Shown here in pieces: positions 1-9,548 of a stretch of 64,000 nt of DNA (its first letter is position 1; every line of letters begins with the position of its first letter). The notes under the pieces are model-generated. The model had not been told where the DNA came from. It did no database searches and saw only the letters and a program-made list of their open reading frames with translations. Made by a program: the position numbers and the translations under genes. Location of the stretch: positions 248,001 to 312,000 of the forward strand of contig AKCV02000025.1 of the NCBI GenBank assembly GCA_000272025.2, written 5' to 3'. Source of the stretch: Imbroritus primus (GTDB taxonomy: Bacteria; Pseudomonadota; Gammaproteobacteria; Burkholderiales; Burkholderiaceae).

Positions 1-48
1 CAGCCACGGATCGTAGCGGCCATCGGGAACATACAACTGCAACTTCAT
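1..48 (-). CDS. N-terminal fragment of an unidentified protein (cut by window edge)
   Basis: Only the first 16 codons lie inside the window, reading MKLQLYVPDGRYDPWL. The ATG at 46-48 is preceded by GGAG about seven bases upstream, which supports a real start. The opening resembles the N-terminus of glyoxylate/hydroxypyruvate reductase A-type 2-hydroxyacid dehydrogenases, but 16 residues cannot establish a function. It lies downstream of bioB on the same strand, about 150 bases away. Confidence 0.45.
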   Translation of the reverse strand, partial: MKLQLYVPDGRYDPWL

Positions 49-196
49 GCGGACTCCAGCAGATCGGTCACGCTGGCAGGTCCATGCCCGCCAGCGTATG
101 CGGTAAAGCCTTGACTTTAACGCAGATCAGCCGGGCCGTCCGCGCAGTGGAGCGCGTGTGCGGCGTGGTTCCCGGCGCTGGCGTTGCGCCGGGCGT

Positions 197-1252
197 TCAG
201 GCGTGATGGTGGCAGCCAGCCGGTTCCGCTGCGGCAGCATCCGGCGCCAGGGCCTCCTGCACATCGGTGCGGATGCCGAGGCGCGCCAGCAGGGCACGGT
301 CCTTCTCCGCCTGGGGATTGGATGTGGTCAGCAGGCGGTCGCCGTAGAAGATCGAATTCGCCCCCGCCATGAAGGCCAGCGCCTGCAGGGCTTCGTCCAT
401 CTGTTCGCGTCCTGCCGACAAGCGCACCATGGAAGCCGGCATGGTGATGCGGGCCACGGCGATGGTGCGCACGAACTCGAACGGGTCGAGCGCCTGCACG
501 TCGGCGAGCGGCGTGCCTTCGATTGCCACCAGGTTGTTGATTGGCACCGATTCGGGCGCCGGATCGAGGTTGGCCAGTTCGGCAATCAGTCCGGCGCGCT
601 GCACGCGCGATTCGCCCATGCCGATAATGCCGCCCGAGCACACATGGATACCGGCGCTGCGCACATGGCCTAGCGTGTCGAGACGATCCTGGTAGGTGCG
701 TGTGGTGATGATCTTGCCGTAGAAATCGGGCGAGGTATCGAGGTTGTGGTTGTAGTAGTCGAGGCCGGCTTCCTTCAACTGCTGAGCCTGTTCGGGCTGC
801 AGCATGCCGAGCGTCATGCAGGTCTCGAGCCCCAGGGCCTTGACCTCGCGCACCATGGCCGTGATCGGTTCCATGTGGCGTTCCTTCGGGCTGCGCCACG
901 CTGCGCCCATGCAGAAGCGTGTCGCGCCGTTGGCCTTGGCAGCGCGCGCCGCTTCGAGCACCTCGTCGAGCGCCATCAGTTTCTCGGCCTTCACGCCCGA
1001 GTCGTGGTGCGCGCTCTGCGAGCAATAGCCGCAATCCTCCTCGCAGCCGCCGGTCTTGATCGACAGCAGCGTGGAGAGTTGCACCGCATTGGCGTCGAAG
1101 TGCTGGCGGTGCACCTGCTGCGCGCGGAACAGCAGATCGTTGAACGGCAGTTCGAAGAGCTGGGCGACGGCGTCGACGCTCCATGCCTGGCTCGAATCGC
1201 CGGGGCGCGTCACAGGCGTGGCGCGCTCATGAAAAGTGATGGTGTGTTCCAT
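197..1252 (-). CDS. bioB: Biotin synthase
   Basis: Radical-SAM enzyme that inserts sulfur into dethiobiotin, the last step of biotin synthesis; cytoplasmic. The 351-residue product carries the CxxxCxxC cluster motif at C70, C74 and C77 in the context [12 protein letters not shown], which binds the 4Fe-4S cluster; the family uses a second auxiliary cluster as sulfur donor. Length fits the family, with a short C-terminal tail rich in Ala and His. The ATG at 1250-1252 has only a weak upstream GAGAG. It is the last gene of bioA-bioF-bioD-bioB, 33 bases after bioD. Identity is clear. Confidence 0.97.
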   Translation of the reverse strand: MEHTITFHERATPVTRPGDSSQAWSVDAVAQLFELPFNDLLFRAQQVHRQHFDANAVQLSTLLSIKTGGCEEDCGYCSQSAHHDSGVKAEKLMALDEVLEAARAAKANGATRFCMGAAWRSPKERHMEPITAMVREVKALGLETCMTLGMLQPEQAQQLKEAGLDYYNHNLDTSPDFYGKIITTRTYQDRLDTLGHVRSAGIHVCSGGIIGMGESRVQRAGLIAELANLDPAPESVPINNLVAIEGTPLADVQALDPFEFVRTIAVARITMPASMVRLSAGREQMDEALQALAFMAGANSIFYGDRLLTTSNPQAEKDRALLARLGIRTDVQEALAPDAAAAEPAGCHHHA

Positions 1253-1285
1253 GGTGAGTGCTCTCGGTCAGTATCGGTTCAGTAT

Positions 1286-2056
1286 TCAGTCGGGGCTGGC
1301 GGCGACGGAGTTGTGTTCCGTCACATAAGCCGTTCCGGGTGGATGGTGCGGGTTGCCCAGCAGGCGTCCCAGGTCGAGATGGCGTGCTGCGGCCACACGC
1401 TGCCGGTTCGCATCCGGCTCCGGCAGGTAGGGCACATGGCCGAGCAGCGGTGCGTCGATGTAGCGATGCAGGGTGTCCAGGTTGGCGGCGGCGGCAAGCA
1501 TGTCGGGGTCGATGCTGCTGGCGATCCAGCCGGCCAGGGTCAGCCCGCGCGCCTGGATGGCTTCGATGGTCAGCAGCGCGTGGTTCAGGCAGCCAAGCCG
1601 CATGCCGACAACAAGGATCACCGGCAGATCGAGTGCCTGCGCCAGATCTGCCGTGTCGAAATCGGGGCCGAGCGGCACGCGGAAACCGCCGACGCCTTCG
1701 ACCACCACGATATCGGCGCGCTGTCGCAACGCGGCGTATGTGGCGAGGATCGGTTCGAGGGCAATCTCGCGCCCCTCCGCCATGGCCGCGAGATGCGGGG
1801 CAATGGCGAGGCGGAACAGGTAGGGGCAGATTGCACTGGCCGGCGCGTCGATGGAGCTGGCCGCCTGCAGGCGGGCGACATCGTCGTTGACCAGCATGCC
1901 GTGCGCATCGGGTTCTGCACCGGATGCCACCGGCTTCATGCCGATCGCGCGGACACCGGCCTGGCCCAGCGCTTCCAGCAGCGCGCTGCTCGACAGCGTC
2001 TTGCCGACGCCGGTATCGGTGCCGGTAATGAACCATCCGCGGGGGAAAGCGATCAT
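1286..2056 (-). CDS. bioD: ATP-dependent dethiobiotin synthetase
   Basis: Closes the ureido ring of 7,8-diaminopelargonic acid using CO2 and ATP, giving dethiobiotin for BioB. The 256-residue protein has a P-loop, GTDTGVGKT, at residues 12-20, the family lysine in GMKPVASG (K41), and a VEGVGG segment near residue 120 matching the usual VEGAGG. It sits between bioF (27 bases upstream) and bioB (33 bases downstream), consistent with one transcript. Confidence 0.95.
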   Translation of the reverse strand: MIAFPRGWFITGTDTGVGKTLSSSALLEALGQAGVRAIGMKPVASGAEPDAHGMLVNDDVARLQAASSIDAPASAICPYLFRLAIAPHLAAMAEGREIALEPILATYAALRQRADIVVVEGVGGFRVPLGPDFDTADLAQALDLPVILVVGMRLGCLNHALLTIEAIQARGLTLAGWIASSIDPDMLAAAANLDTLHRYIDAPLLGHVPYLPEPDANRQRVAAARHLDLGRLLGNPHHPPGTAYVTEHNSVAASPD

Positions 2057-2083
2057 GATGTGGGTTTCTCTGTGGGTATGGGG

Positions 2084-3325
2084 TCAGGCCGGGAGTGTTG
2101 CCGCTGAAACCTGCGGCGCATGCTCGACGAGCGCGGCGACGAGCCGTTCGAGATCGGCCCGGGTGTGCGCCGCCGACAGTGACACGCGCAGCCGCGCCGT
2201 GCCGGCCGGCACGGTGGGCGGGCGGATCGCTGGCACGCGCAGGCCGGCGGCGTCGAGCCGGGCGGACAGCGCCAGTGTGGCGGCGTTGTCGCCGACGATC
2301 ACGGGCTGTATCGCGGTCTGCGAGGCGCCGAGTCGCAGCGGGCAGCCCGGTAGGCTGGCAAGCGCGGCGGGCAACCTCTCTTGTAACCAGGCGACATGCC
2401 TCTGCAGCGCGGCGCGCCGCGCATCACCCTCTGCGCCCTCCAGCAGATCAAGGCTGGCGAGCAGCGCGTGCGCGACGGCTGGCGGTGTCGCGGTGGTGAA
2501 GATATACGTGCGTGCGCGCTGCAGCAGCCATTCGACGATGGTGCGATGGGCTGCGACGAAGGCGCCCGAGAGCCCCGCGCCCTTGCCGAAGGTGCCGATA
2601 TAGATCAGCCGTTCGGAATGCAGGTCGGCATACTCGGCAATGCCGCGCCCGTGCCGGCCGAGCACGCCGAAGCCATGCGCATCGTCCACCACGAGCCAGG
2701 CATCGTGCTGTTGCGCAAGGGCCAGCAGCTCTTGCATGGGCGCGATATCGCCATCCATGCTGAACACGCTGTCTGTCACGATGAACTTGAGCGCGACCGT
2801 GCTGCGCGCCAGCCGCATCGCCAGATTGTCCATGTTGCCGTGCGGGTACCGCTCGACCTGCGCGTCGGCGAGACGCGCGCCGTCGATCAGCGAGGCATGG
2901 TTGAGCTTGTCGGTAAACAACACGGCATCGCTCGAACCGAGTGCGGTCAGTATGCCGAGGTTGGCCATGTAGCCAGTGCTGAAGAACAGCGTGGCGACTT
3001 CCGGGATATAGGGCGCGTACCACTGCGCCAGCCGCTGTTCGAGCGCGGCATGCGCGGCGCAGTGACCGCCGATCAGGTGCGAGCCGCCGCTGCCGGCGCC
3101 ATAGCGTGCCGCGCCTTCGGCCAGTGCTGCCGCGAGCGCCGGGTGCGCGGCCAGTCCCAGGTAGTCGTTGCTGCAAAAGGCAAGCGGCGTGCTGACCGTC
3201 TCCGCGCCCGGCGCCGCAAGGGTCTGGTGCGGGGTGCAGGCAGTCGTGGCGACATGGCGGCGGCGGCGCAGGGCCAGCGCATCGAGCAGGGCGAGCTGTT
3301 GGTCGAGATGGACGAGCAGGTTCAT
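2084..3325 (-). CDS. bioF: 8-amino-7-oxononanoate synthase
   Basis: PLP-dependent condensation of pimeloyl thioester with L-alanine, first step of ring assembly in biotin synthesis. The 413-residue protein shows the DDAHG motif at 214-218 and the PLP lysine in [11 protein letters not shown] (K248), typical of alpha-oxoamine synthases. Its ATG overlaps the bioA stop by four bases (ATGA), implying translational coupling. No bioC or bioH for pimeloyl synthesis lies in this window. Confidence 0.96.
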   Translation of the reverse strand: MNLLVHLDQQLALLDALALRRRRHVATTACTPHQTLAAPGAETVSTPLAFCSNDYLGLAAHPALAAALAEGAARYGAGSGGSHLIGGHCAAHAALEQRLAQWYAPYIPEVATLFFSTGYMANLGILTALGSSDAVLFTDKLNHASLIDGARLADAQVERYPHGNMDNLAMRLARSTVALKFIVTDSVFSMDGDIAPMQELLALAQQHDAWLVVDDAHGFGVLGRHGRGIAEYADLHSERLIYIGTFGKGAGLSGAFVAAHRTIVEWLLQRARTYIFTTATPPAVAHALLASLDLLEGAEGDARRAALQRHVAWLQERLPAALASLPGCPLRLGASQTAIQPVIVGDNAATLALSARLDAAGLRVPAIRPPTVPAGTARLRVSLSAAHTRADLERLVAALVEHAPQVSAATLPA

Positions 3326-4767
3326 GCCATGGTTCCGTTCAGCGTAGCCCGCAGGATCGTCGCGGTCTGTTCGGCCAGCCAGTCGATCTCGTCATCGCTG
3401 ATCACATATGGTGGCATCAGGTACACGGTACGCCCGATGGGGCGCATCAGCACGCCATGCGCGCGTGCGGCGAGATGGAAGCGTTCGCTGAAGCGTTCGC
3501 CGATCCATTCCGGAGCGACATCGAAGGCAAAGATCATGCCCTGCCGGCGCAGATGGGCGATTACGCCATCGGCCAGCGCACCCGCGAGTTCAGACTGCAG
3601 TGCGGCGGCGAGCCGCGCGCCGCGGGCGCGGTTGCGTACCAGTACGTCTTCGCTGTCGAACAGGTCGAGCGTGGCAAGCGCGGCGCGGCAAGCCATGGGA
3701 TTTCCAGTGTACGAGTGTGAATGCAGGAAGCTGCGGTTCACGTCCTCGTCCTGGAAACGCGCATAGATGGCGTCTCGCGTCATCACCAGCGCGAGCGGCA
3801 GATAACCACCGCTGATGCCTTTTGACAGGCACAGGAAATCCGGCCACACCGGTTGTGCCGCGGTACCGGCCTGCTGGCACGCGAAAAAAGTACCGGTGCG
3901 GCCGCAGCCGACGGCAATCTCATCGGCCACCATGTGTACCGCGTAACGGTCGCACAGCGCGCGTACGCGTTCCAGATAGACAGGGTCGTGCATGGCCATG
4001 CCGGTGGCGCATTGGACGAGCGGTTCGATCACCACGGCGGCGATCTGCCCGGCACGTGCCGCTAGCAGCGCTTCGAGCGCATCGGCGGCGCGGTGCGCGA
4101 CATCGGCCGCGCTTTCACCGACGGCGGCCTCGCGCATGTCGGGCGAGGGCACGATATGCGCCGGCGTGATCAGTGGCGCATAGGCATCGCGGAAGATCGC
4201 CACGTCGGTGACGCCCAGCGCTCCGAGCGTCTCGCCATGGTAGCCATGCTGCACGCAGACGAACTCGCGTTTTTCCGGCTGGCCGGCATTGCGCCAGAAA
4301 TGGAAACTCATCTTCAGGGCGATCTCGACCGCCGAAGCGCCATCCGAGGCGTAGAAGCAATGACCCAGCACGCCGCCCGTCAGGGCCGACAGGCGTTCCG
4401 ACAGTTCCACCGCCGGCCCGTGCGTGCACCCCGCGAGCATGACATGGGCCATGTGGTCGAGCTGGTCCTTGAGCGCGGCATTGAGTGCCGGATGCGCATG
4501 CCCGAACAGATTGACCCACCACGAACTGGTGGCGTCGAGATAGCGCCGGCCAGCGTAGTCATGCAGCCAGACGCCCTTGCCATGGGCCACCGGCAGGGGC
4601 GGCGCGGCCTCGAGGCGGATCGTCTGCGTGCACGGATGCCATACCGCCGTGCGCGAGCGGGCCTGCCACGTAGCGTTGTCCGCAGCATGGCCGGCCTGCT
4701 CCCTGCCGGGTGCAACAGCCGGATCGGGCATGGGGGTGGCAAGGGCAGCGGGGGCAACACGGGACAC
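3322..4767 (-). CDS. bioA: Adenosylmethionine--8-amino-7-oxononanoate aminotransferase
   Basis: PLP class III aminotransferase that converts 8-amino-7-oxononanoate to 7,8-diaminopelargonate, unusually using S-adenosylmethionine as amino donor. The 481-residue product has WHPCTQ near residue 43, the PLP-ring aspartate in [12 protein letters not shown] (D282) and the PLP lysine in CLSKGISGG (K316). The start is GTG at 4765-4767, chosen because GAGGAG lies seven bases upstream; this gives an N-terminal extension of about 35 residues of low-complexity Ala/Pro character that may be dispensable. First gene of the bio operon. Confidence 0.95.
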   Translation of the reverse strand: MSRVAPAALATPMPDPAVAPGREQAGHAADNATWQARSRTAVWHPCTQTIRLEAAPPLPVAHGKGVWLHDYAGRRYLDATSSWWVNLFGHAHPALNAALKDQLDHMAHVMLAGCTHGPAVELSERLSALTGGVLGHCFYASDGASAVEIALKMSFHFWRNAGQPEKREFVCVQHGYHGETLGALGVTDVAIFRDAYAPLITPAHIVPSPDMREAAVGESAADVAHRAADALEALLAARAGQIAAVVIEPLVQCATGMAMHDPVYLERVRALCDRYAVHMVADEIAVGCGRTGTFFACQQAGTAAQPVWPDFLCLSKGISGGYLPLALVMTRDAIYARFQDEDVNRSFLHSHSYTGNPMACRAALATLDLFDSEDVLVRNRARGARLAAALQSELAGALADGVIAHLRRQGMIFAFDVAPEWIGERFSERFHLAARAHGVLMRPIGRTVYLMPPYVISDDEIDWLAEQTATILRATLNGTMA

Positions 4768-4796
4768 AGCGCACTCCTCGACCAGCGGATGCTGGC

Positions 4797-4820
4797 GATA
4801 TCGGTCGGGACCGGTCTATC
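4797..4820. promoter_or_regulatory. Interrupted inverted repeat upstream of the biotin operon
   Basis: An imperfect dyad with arms GATA...CGGTC and GACCG...TATC lies 30-53 bases upstream of the bioA GTG. Its position could place it over the promoter or leader. I find no convincing -35/-10 pair beside it and do not recognise it as a known BirA, BioR or BioQ box. Functional assignment is inference. Confidence 0.25.
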
Positions 4821-5006
4821 TTAGGGAAGGCGCCGGAATGCGGCAATGCACGTCAAAAATGGAAGTTGAGTGTGGTTTGGCGGAAATTCGCCATGAATTG
4901 CGTGAAGAAGAAGGCGTTGTGCTGGCGAGGGCGCTTGTGCTGGCCGGCTGCGGGGGGGCCATGCGTCTCGCCCGGCACCTGGATTTCCGCGTCTTTTGCC
5001 GCGCCT

Positions 5007-5414
5007 TCACGCCAGCATGTCGCCATCCACGTAACGCCAGCGGCCATCCGTGCGGATGAAACGGCTGCGTTCGTGCAGCCGGTAGGCGCGCCCGTTGATC
5101 TTGTAGCGTGCCACGAACTCCACTTCGGCATGGGCTTCGTCGCGCGGCGTGTAGGCCACGACCTTCAGGCCCAGCCATTGCGTCGGCGTGCCATCATCAA
5201 GCGAGGCCGGGCAAGTGGCCGGATCCCAGGTGGCGCGCAGATAGGCTGTGTCACCGAGCACGTATGCGGTGTAGCGCGAGCGCATCAGCAGGTCTGCGCG
5301 GGCTGGCACCTCCGTGCCGGCGAGGTAGGGGCCGCAGCAGGCGGCGAGCGTGGGCCCGCCACAAGGGCAGGCATCGCTCCCGGGTGCGGGCTTGTGACGG
5401 GCGCCCTTGCTCAT
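5007..5414 (-). CDS. YchJ-like (UPF0225) protein with SEC-C-type cysteine motif
   Basis: A 135-residue protein of the YchJ/UPF0225 type. A cysteine-rich N-terminal segment (C16-P-C18 and C26-C27) resembles the SEC-C zinc motif and is followed by the conserved middle and C-terminal domain containing MRSRYTAYVLGD and RSRFIRTDGRW. Biochemical function is not established for the family. The ATG at 5412-5414 overlaps the stop of the upstream gene by four bases, so the two are probably translationally coupled. Confidence 0.8.
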   Translation of the reverse strand: MSKGARHKPAPGSDACPCGGPTLAACCGPYLAGTEVPARADLLMRSRYTAYVLGDTAYLRATWDPATCPASLDDGTPTQWLGLKVVAYTPRDEAHAEVEFVARYKINGRAYRLHERSRFIRTDGRWRYVDGDMLA

Positions 5415-6478
5415 GCCGCTCCTGCTTCTGCCGGGGCCGCGCGCTCTGTCGTGCCGGTGCCGCAGGCATGGCAGTAATGCGCGAAGGCATTCTTGCGGGC
5501 ATCGCACTGGGTGCACTTGTTGAACAGGCAGATCCCGCAGTGCATGCAAAAGTTGCGTTGCGGGTCGTCGGTGGCAATGGGCCGCTCGCAGCCGGGACAG
5601 ATTTTCTTGGCGAGGCGGCTTTGCGCCACGTCGTAGTCGAGCATCTGCCGGCGTGCGCTGTCGGGCTGGCGCTCGGCCTCGCGCTGGCGTTCGAGGTAGC
5701 GTTGCAGCGCGCGGATGGCGTAGTGGCCGATCACGCCAGTCAGCACAATGCCGACGAGGTAGCGCACATAGCCGCCGTAGCTCGGCAGGTACGGGACCAG
5801 TTCGACGAAGAACGCAAAGCCGGCGAAGAAGATAAAGCCCCACACGAACGGCCAGTAGCGGCTCTTGCGGTGCTTGACGAACAGCCAGCCGGCGATCGCC
5901 AGCAGCGGCAGAGTCAGCGCCAGCCGCAGACCGAATACGCGCAGCTCGCTGGCGCGCATTGCGCGTTCCAGTTCCTTGCGGCCGCTCTCTTCTAGAGTGT
6001 TCAACTGGTCGCGCGCCTGTTGTTGCTCGGTGCGCACGGCCAGTGCGCGCTGCCGCAGCCCTTCGACCGTGCGTTCGGCGGTGCGCTCGCGCGCGACCAG
6101 CGCATCGAGCTCCTGCGTGCGCCGGGCGATTTCCGGATTCTGCGCGGCTTCGGTTGTGGCCGTGCGCGACGCGATCCAGTTCTGGAAGGCTGCGCGGGCC
6201 TGACGCGTGTCGTTGCGCGCGGCATCGAGCAGCAACTGCGCACGCGCGGTTTCATCGTTGTTTTGCTTGAGCGTGACATCCGCGGCATCGATGCGCTGGC
6301 GCAGCGGCCCGGCGCTCGCCTGGTCGACGAAATCCTCGAGGCGGGGCGTATTGTCGACGCGTGGCAGGTCGCTGACCACCAGGCTGCCCAGGCCGATCAG
6401 AAAGTTGGCGAAGACAATGGCGATCAGCCAGAGGCCACGCTGGAACCACGCTTCACTGAAGCGCAAGCCTTTTTTCAT
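5411..6478 (-). CDS. Membrane protein with coiled coil and C-terminal zinc ribbon
   Basis: I do not recognise a characterised family. The 355-residue protein has an N-terminal membrane segment (about 14-36), a Gln/Arg/Glu-rich region of about 150 residues likely to be coiled coil, two or three hydrophobic segments around 195-265, and a C-terminal double zinc-ribbon-like region with CPGC, CMHC, CTQC and CHAC pairs. The layout suggests an inner-membrane protein with a soluble helical domain and a metal-binding tail. It overlaps the downstream YchJ-like gene by four bases. Function unknown. Confidence 0.75.
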   Translation of the reverse strand: MKKGLRFSEAWFQRGLWLIAIVFANFLIGLGSLVVSDLPRVDNTPRLEDFVDQASAGPLRQRIDAADVTLKQNNDETARAQLLLDAARNDTRQARAAFQNWIASRTATTEAAQNPEIARRTQELDALVARERTAERTVEGLRQRALAVRTEQQQARDQLNTLEESGRKELERAMRASELRVFGLRLALTLPLLAIAGWLFVKHRKSRYWPFVWGFIFFAGFAFFVELVPYLPSYGGYVRYLVGIVLTGVIGHYAIRALQRYLERQREAERQPDSARRQMLDYDVAQSRLAKKICPGCERPIATDDPQRNFCMHCGICLFNKCTQCDARKNAFAHYCHACGTGTTERAAPAEAGAA

Positions 6479-6752
6479 ATCAGTCAGCTCCTTGCAGTCG
6501 GAACGGCAATCCTTGATTGCAATGCTCGCGATTGTGGCACGTCAACCCGCGGGAAGGGGTGCCAGACCGCAGGCAACGCCGGCTGCCCGCATATAGGTGG
6601 AAATACGTTGTCTACGAAGGCAGGGCGAGCAGTGAATGCCCGGCAATACCCGGCATATTGGTCTGATGCTGCAGTGATCGTCCCAAGCTGCGCCTGCGGT
6701 CCAGGTCGAGGCATGGGCGCGTGGACGTCGCGGCATCCTCATGAGCGGGGGT

Positions 6753-7442
6753 TCACCAGGGAATGGCGTTGCCGTCGTGGTTCAGGAAGGCGCCGTTGTG
6801 GGCGCGGCTGATCTCGGCGAGCACGATGCGCATTTCGGTGACGCTGCGCTTGGGCGAGATTTCCGCCAGCGGGCCGCCCATGTCGGTGCGCACCCAGCCC
6901 GGATGCAGGGCGACCACCGTGGCCTGCTGTGCCTCGAGCGCGGTGGCCTTGATGACCACATTGAGCGCAGCCTTGCTGGCACGATACAGCCAGTTGCTAT
7001 TGCTCTCCATTTCGCCGAGGCTCGCCATGCGGCTCGACAGCACGGCCAGCGCACCGCCCTTGCCGCCGCGCGCCTGCGTGGCGGCTTCCACAGCGGGGAG
7101 GATGATCGGCAGGGCCATCATCGGGCCCAGCACGTTGGTGCGCATCACCGTATCGAAATTGTCCTGGTGCACCGGCTGGATGCCATGGGTGCGCATGCCC
7201 ATCACACCCGCGCAGTAGATGGCGGCATCGAACGCTTCGCCGTCGATCTTCCAGCCCAGCGCAGCGACAGCGGTCGGGTCGGTCAGGTCGAGCCGGTGGA
7301 CTTCCGCGCCGAGCGCCTCGAGCGCGCGCTGGCCGTCGTCGCTGCGCGTGGTGGCCACCACGCGCCAGCCATCGGCGCGATACTGCCGCGCGAACTCCAG
7401 TCCGATGCCGCGCGACGCGCCGAGAATCAAAGCCACAGGCAT
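6753..7442 (-). CDS. SDR-family oxidoreductase
   Basis: A 229-residue classical short-chain dehydrogenase. The NAD(P)-binding glycine motif GASRGIG is at residues 8-14, serine candidates are at 136-137, and the catalytic YxxxK is Y153-K157 in WLYRASKAALN. CsgA-like members of this size are common, but the substrate cannot be inferred. It stands alone, with about 270 bases upstream of the next gene on one side and about 190 on the other. Confidence 0.88.
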   Translation of the reverse strand: MPVALILGASRGIGLEFARQYRADGWRVVATTRSDDGQRALEALGAEVHRLDLTDPTAVAALGWKIDGEAFDAAIYCAGVMGMRTHGIQPVHQDNFDTVMRTNVLGPMMALPIILPAVEAATQARGGKGGALAVLSSRMASLGEMESNSNWLYRASKAALNVVIKATALEAQQATVVALHPGWVRTDMGGPLAEISPKRSVTEMRIVLAEISRAHNGAFLNHDGNAIPW

Positions 7443-7628
7443 GCCATTTCCCCCTGGATGCTGTTCTTGAAAACCCCCCGGCAGAACGCAGGCATCCTGC
7501 TGCCGCCCTGTCCGGTCTGGCGATGCGATGTCACGCGCCGCTCCCGCTCATCTTACCGTGGCTACCCGCGATGCTGGCAGCTGCGATTGACATCCGCATG
7601 AACCGGCTGGCTTTCGGCCAGCTATTGC

Positions 7629-8825
7629 CTACAGCCGTTCGATGCCGACTGCCGTGGCTTCGCCGCCGCCGATGCACAGGCTGGCAATGCCGCGCCGGCC
7701 GCCGCTGGCGCGCAGCGCGCCCAGCAACGTAGTCATGATACGCGCTCCTGATGCGCCGATCGGGTGACCGAGCGCGCACGCCCCGCCGTGGATGTTCAGG
7801 CGCGCATGCGCAATGCCGAGGTCGTGCATGGCGGCCATGGGCACGACGGCAAAGGCCTCGTTGATTTCGAACAGGTCGACGCTGTCGATGTCCCAGCCGA
7901 GACGCATACACAGCTTGCGGATGGCGTGCACCGGCGCGGTGGTGAACCAGGCTGGGGCTTGTGCATGCGTAGCGTGGCCGACCATCGTCGCCAGCGGCGC
8001 GAGGCCGAGCTGCTGCGCTGTGGAGGCGCGCATCATGGTCAGTGCGGCAGCACCATCGCTAATCGAAGAAGACGAGGCGGCCGTCACGGTACCGTCTGGC
8101 GCAAAGGCCGGCTTGAGCGTGCGGATCCGGTCGGGCTGGATGCGGCGCGGGCTTTCGTCGCTGTCGACGCGGGTCTCGCCATGGCGTGTCGTGACGGTGA
8201 CTGGGGCAATCTCCCAATCGAAGGCGCCGCTGTGTGCGGCCTGCTGGGCGCGTTGTACCGAGGCCAGCGCGAAGTCGTCCTGCGCCGTGCGGGTAAAGCC
8301 GTAGTGCGCGGCGCACGCCTCGCCGTAGGTGCCCATGGCACGGCGGCTGCCGTCCGGCATCCGGTCGTAGGCATCCTCGAGGCCATCGAGCATCATGTGA
8401 TCGAATACCATGCCGTGGCCAATGCGGTAGCCGCCGCGCGCCTTGGGCAGCAGGTACGGCGCGTTGCTCATGCTTTCCATGCCGCCGGCGATGCCGATCC
8501 GGAAGGCGTCGGCCACGAGCGCGTCATACACCTGCATGGCGGCGCGCATGCCGCTGCCACACATCTTGTTGACGGTCGTGCAGGCAGTCGCTTCTGTCAG
8601 TCCGGCCGCGAGCGCCGCCTGTCGGGCTGGCGCCTGCCCTTGGCCAGCGGGCAGCACGCAGCCCATGACCACTTCGTCGACCTGCTCGGCCTGCACGCCG
8701 GCCCGTTCGAGCGCCGCGCGAATTGCCACGGCTCCGAGCTGGGGGGCGGTCAGGCTGGACAGTTCACCCTGGAATGCCCCCATCGGGGTGCGTGTGGCGG
8801 ACACAATGACGATCGGATCGTGCAT
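7629..8825 (-). CDS. Acetyl-CoA acetyltransferase (thiolase)
   Basis: Condenses or cleaves acetyl-CoA/acetoacetyl-CoA; in polyhydroxybutyrate producers such enzymes feed PHB synthesis or beta-oxidation. The 398-residue protein carries the acyl-accepting cysteine in NKMCGSG (C89), the GHPIGASG histidine motif and a C-terminal CIGGGEA cysteine. The ATG at 8823-8825 was chosen over a longer reading because AAGGAG precedes it by six bases and the family sequence starts here. It is 54 bases downstream of the carbonic anhydrase on the same strand. Confidence 0.92.
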   Translation of the reverse strand: MHDPIVIVSATRTPMGAFQGELSSLTAPQLGAVAIRAALERAGVQAEQVDEVVMGCVLPAGQGQAPARQAALAAGLTEATACTTVNKMCGSGMRAAMQVYDALVADAFRIGIAGGMESMSNAPYLLPKARGGYRIGHGMVFDHMMLDGLEDAYDRMPDGSRRAMGTYGEACAAHYGFTRTAQDDFALASVQRAQQAAHSGAFDWEIAPVTVTTRHGETRVDSDESPRRIQPDRIRTLKPAFAPDGTVTAASSSSISDGAAALTMMRASTAQQLGLAPLATMVGHATHAQAPAWFTTAPVHAIRKLCMRLGWDIDSVDLFEINEAFAVVPMAAMHDLGIAHARLNIHGGACALGHPIGASGARIMTTLLGALRASGGRRGIASLCIGGGEATAVGIERL

Positions 8826-8879
8826 GACGTTCTCCTTCCCGGCACGCAAGCCTTCGCGCCCCGCCCTGCGGAGCTGCAT

Positions 8880-9548
8880 TCAGCGCCGGCCGTAAGCGTC
8901 GACGCTGTATTGCTGGTAGGCGCGTTCCAGCTGTTCATGCAACTGTTCGTTGCTGGCGACGGCCATGCCGAGTTCGCGTATCAAGCCATCGGATACACCA
9001 TACACCCATCCGTGGATCGTGATCGATTGGCCACGGTCCCAGGCGTCCTGGATGACTGTGGTCTCGCACAGGTGCTTGACCTGCTCGATGACGTTCAACT
9101 CGCACAGCTTGTCGTGTGCTTCTTCCTCGCGCAGGATCGAACCGAGGTAGCGCTCGTGCTTGGAGGCGACGTCCTGCACATGGCGGATCCAGTTGTCTGC
9201 CAGGCCGACGCGCAGCTTGAGGAGTGCCGCGCGCACGCCGCCGCAGCCGTAGTGGCCGACGATGGTGATGTGCTTGACTTTGAGTACGTCGACGGCGAAC
9301 TGCACGACCGAGAGGCAGTTGAGATCGCTATACACCACCACATTGGCGATGTTGCGGTGGACGAATACCTCGCCCGGCGCCAGGCCAAGAATCTGGTTGG
9401 CGGGTACGCGCGAATCGGAGCAGCCGATCCACATGTATTCGGGCGATTGCTGGTTGGCCAGGCTGTTGAAAAACTCAGGGTCTTCCGCATTGACCTGGTC
9501 GACCCAGTCGCGGTTGTTCTGGAAAAGTACCTTGATGTCATCGGTCAT
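8880..9548 (-). CDS. can: Beta-class carbonic anhydrase
   Basis: Interconverts CO2 and bicarbonate, supplying bicarbonate for biotin-dependent carboxylases. The 222-residue protein has zinc ligands C43, H99 and C102 in IGCSDSR and GHYGCGG, with the D45/R47 dyad typical of beta-class enzymes. Length matches the Can/CynT type. Its ATG overlaps the aceK stop by four bases (9545-9548), so it is probably translated from the aceK transcript. Confidence 0.95.
   Translation of the reverse strand: MTDDIKVLFQNNRDWVDQVNAEDPEFFNSLANQQSPEYMWIGCSDSRVPANQILGLAPGEVFVHRNIANVVVYSDLNCLSVVQFAVDVLKVKHITIVGHYGCGGVRAALLKLRVGLADNWIRHVQDVASKHERYLGSILREEEAHDKLCELNVIEQVKHLCETTVIQDAWDRGQSITIHGWVYGVSDGLIRELGMAVASNEQLHEQLERAYQQYSVDAYGRR

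Noticed and set aside
117..1184. Long open frame of 355 codons overlapping bioB in another frame
   Set aside because: Arg/Ala/Gly-rich composition typical of a GC-rich shadow frame; bioB has all catalytic motifs.
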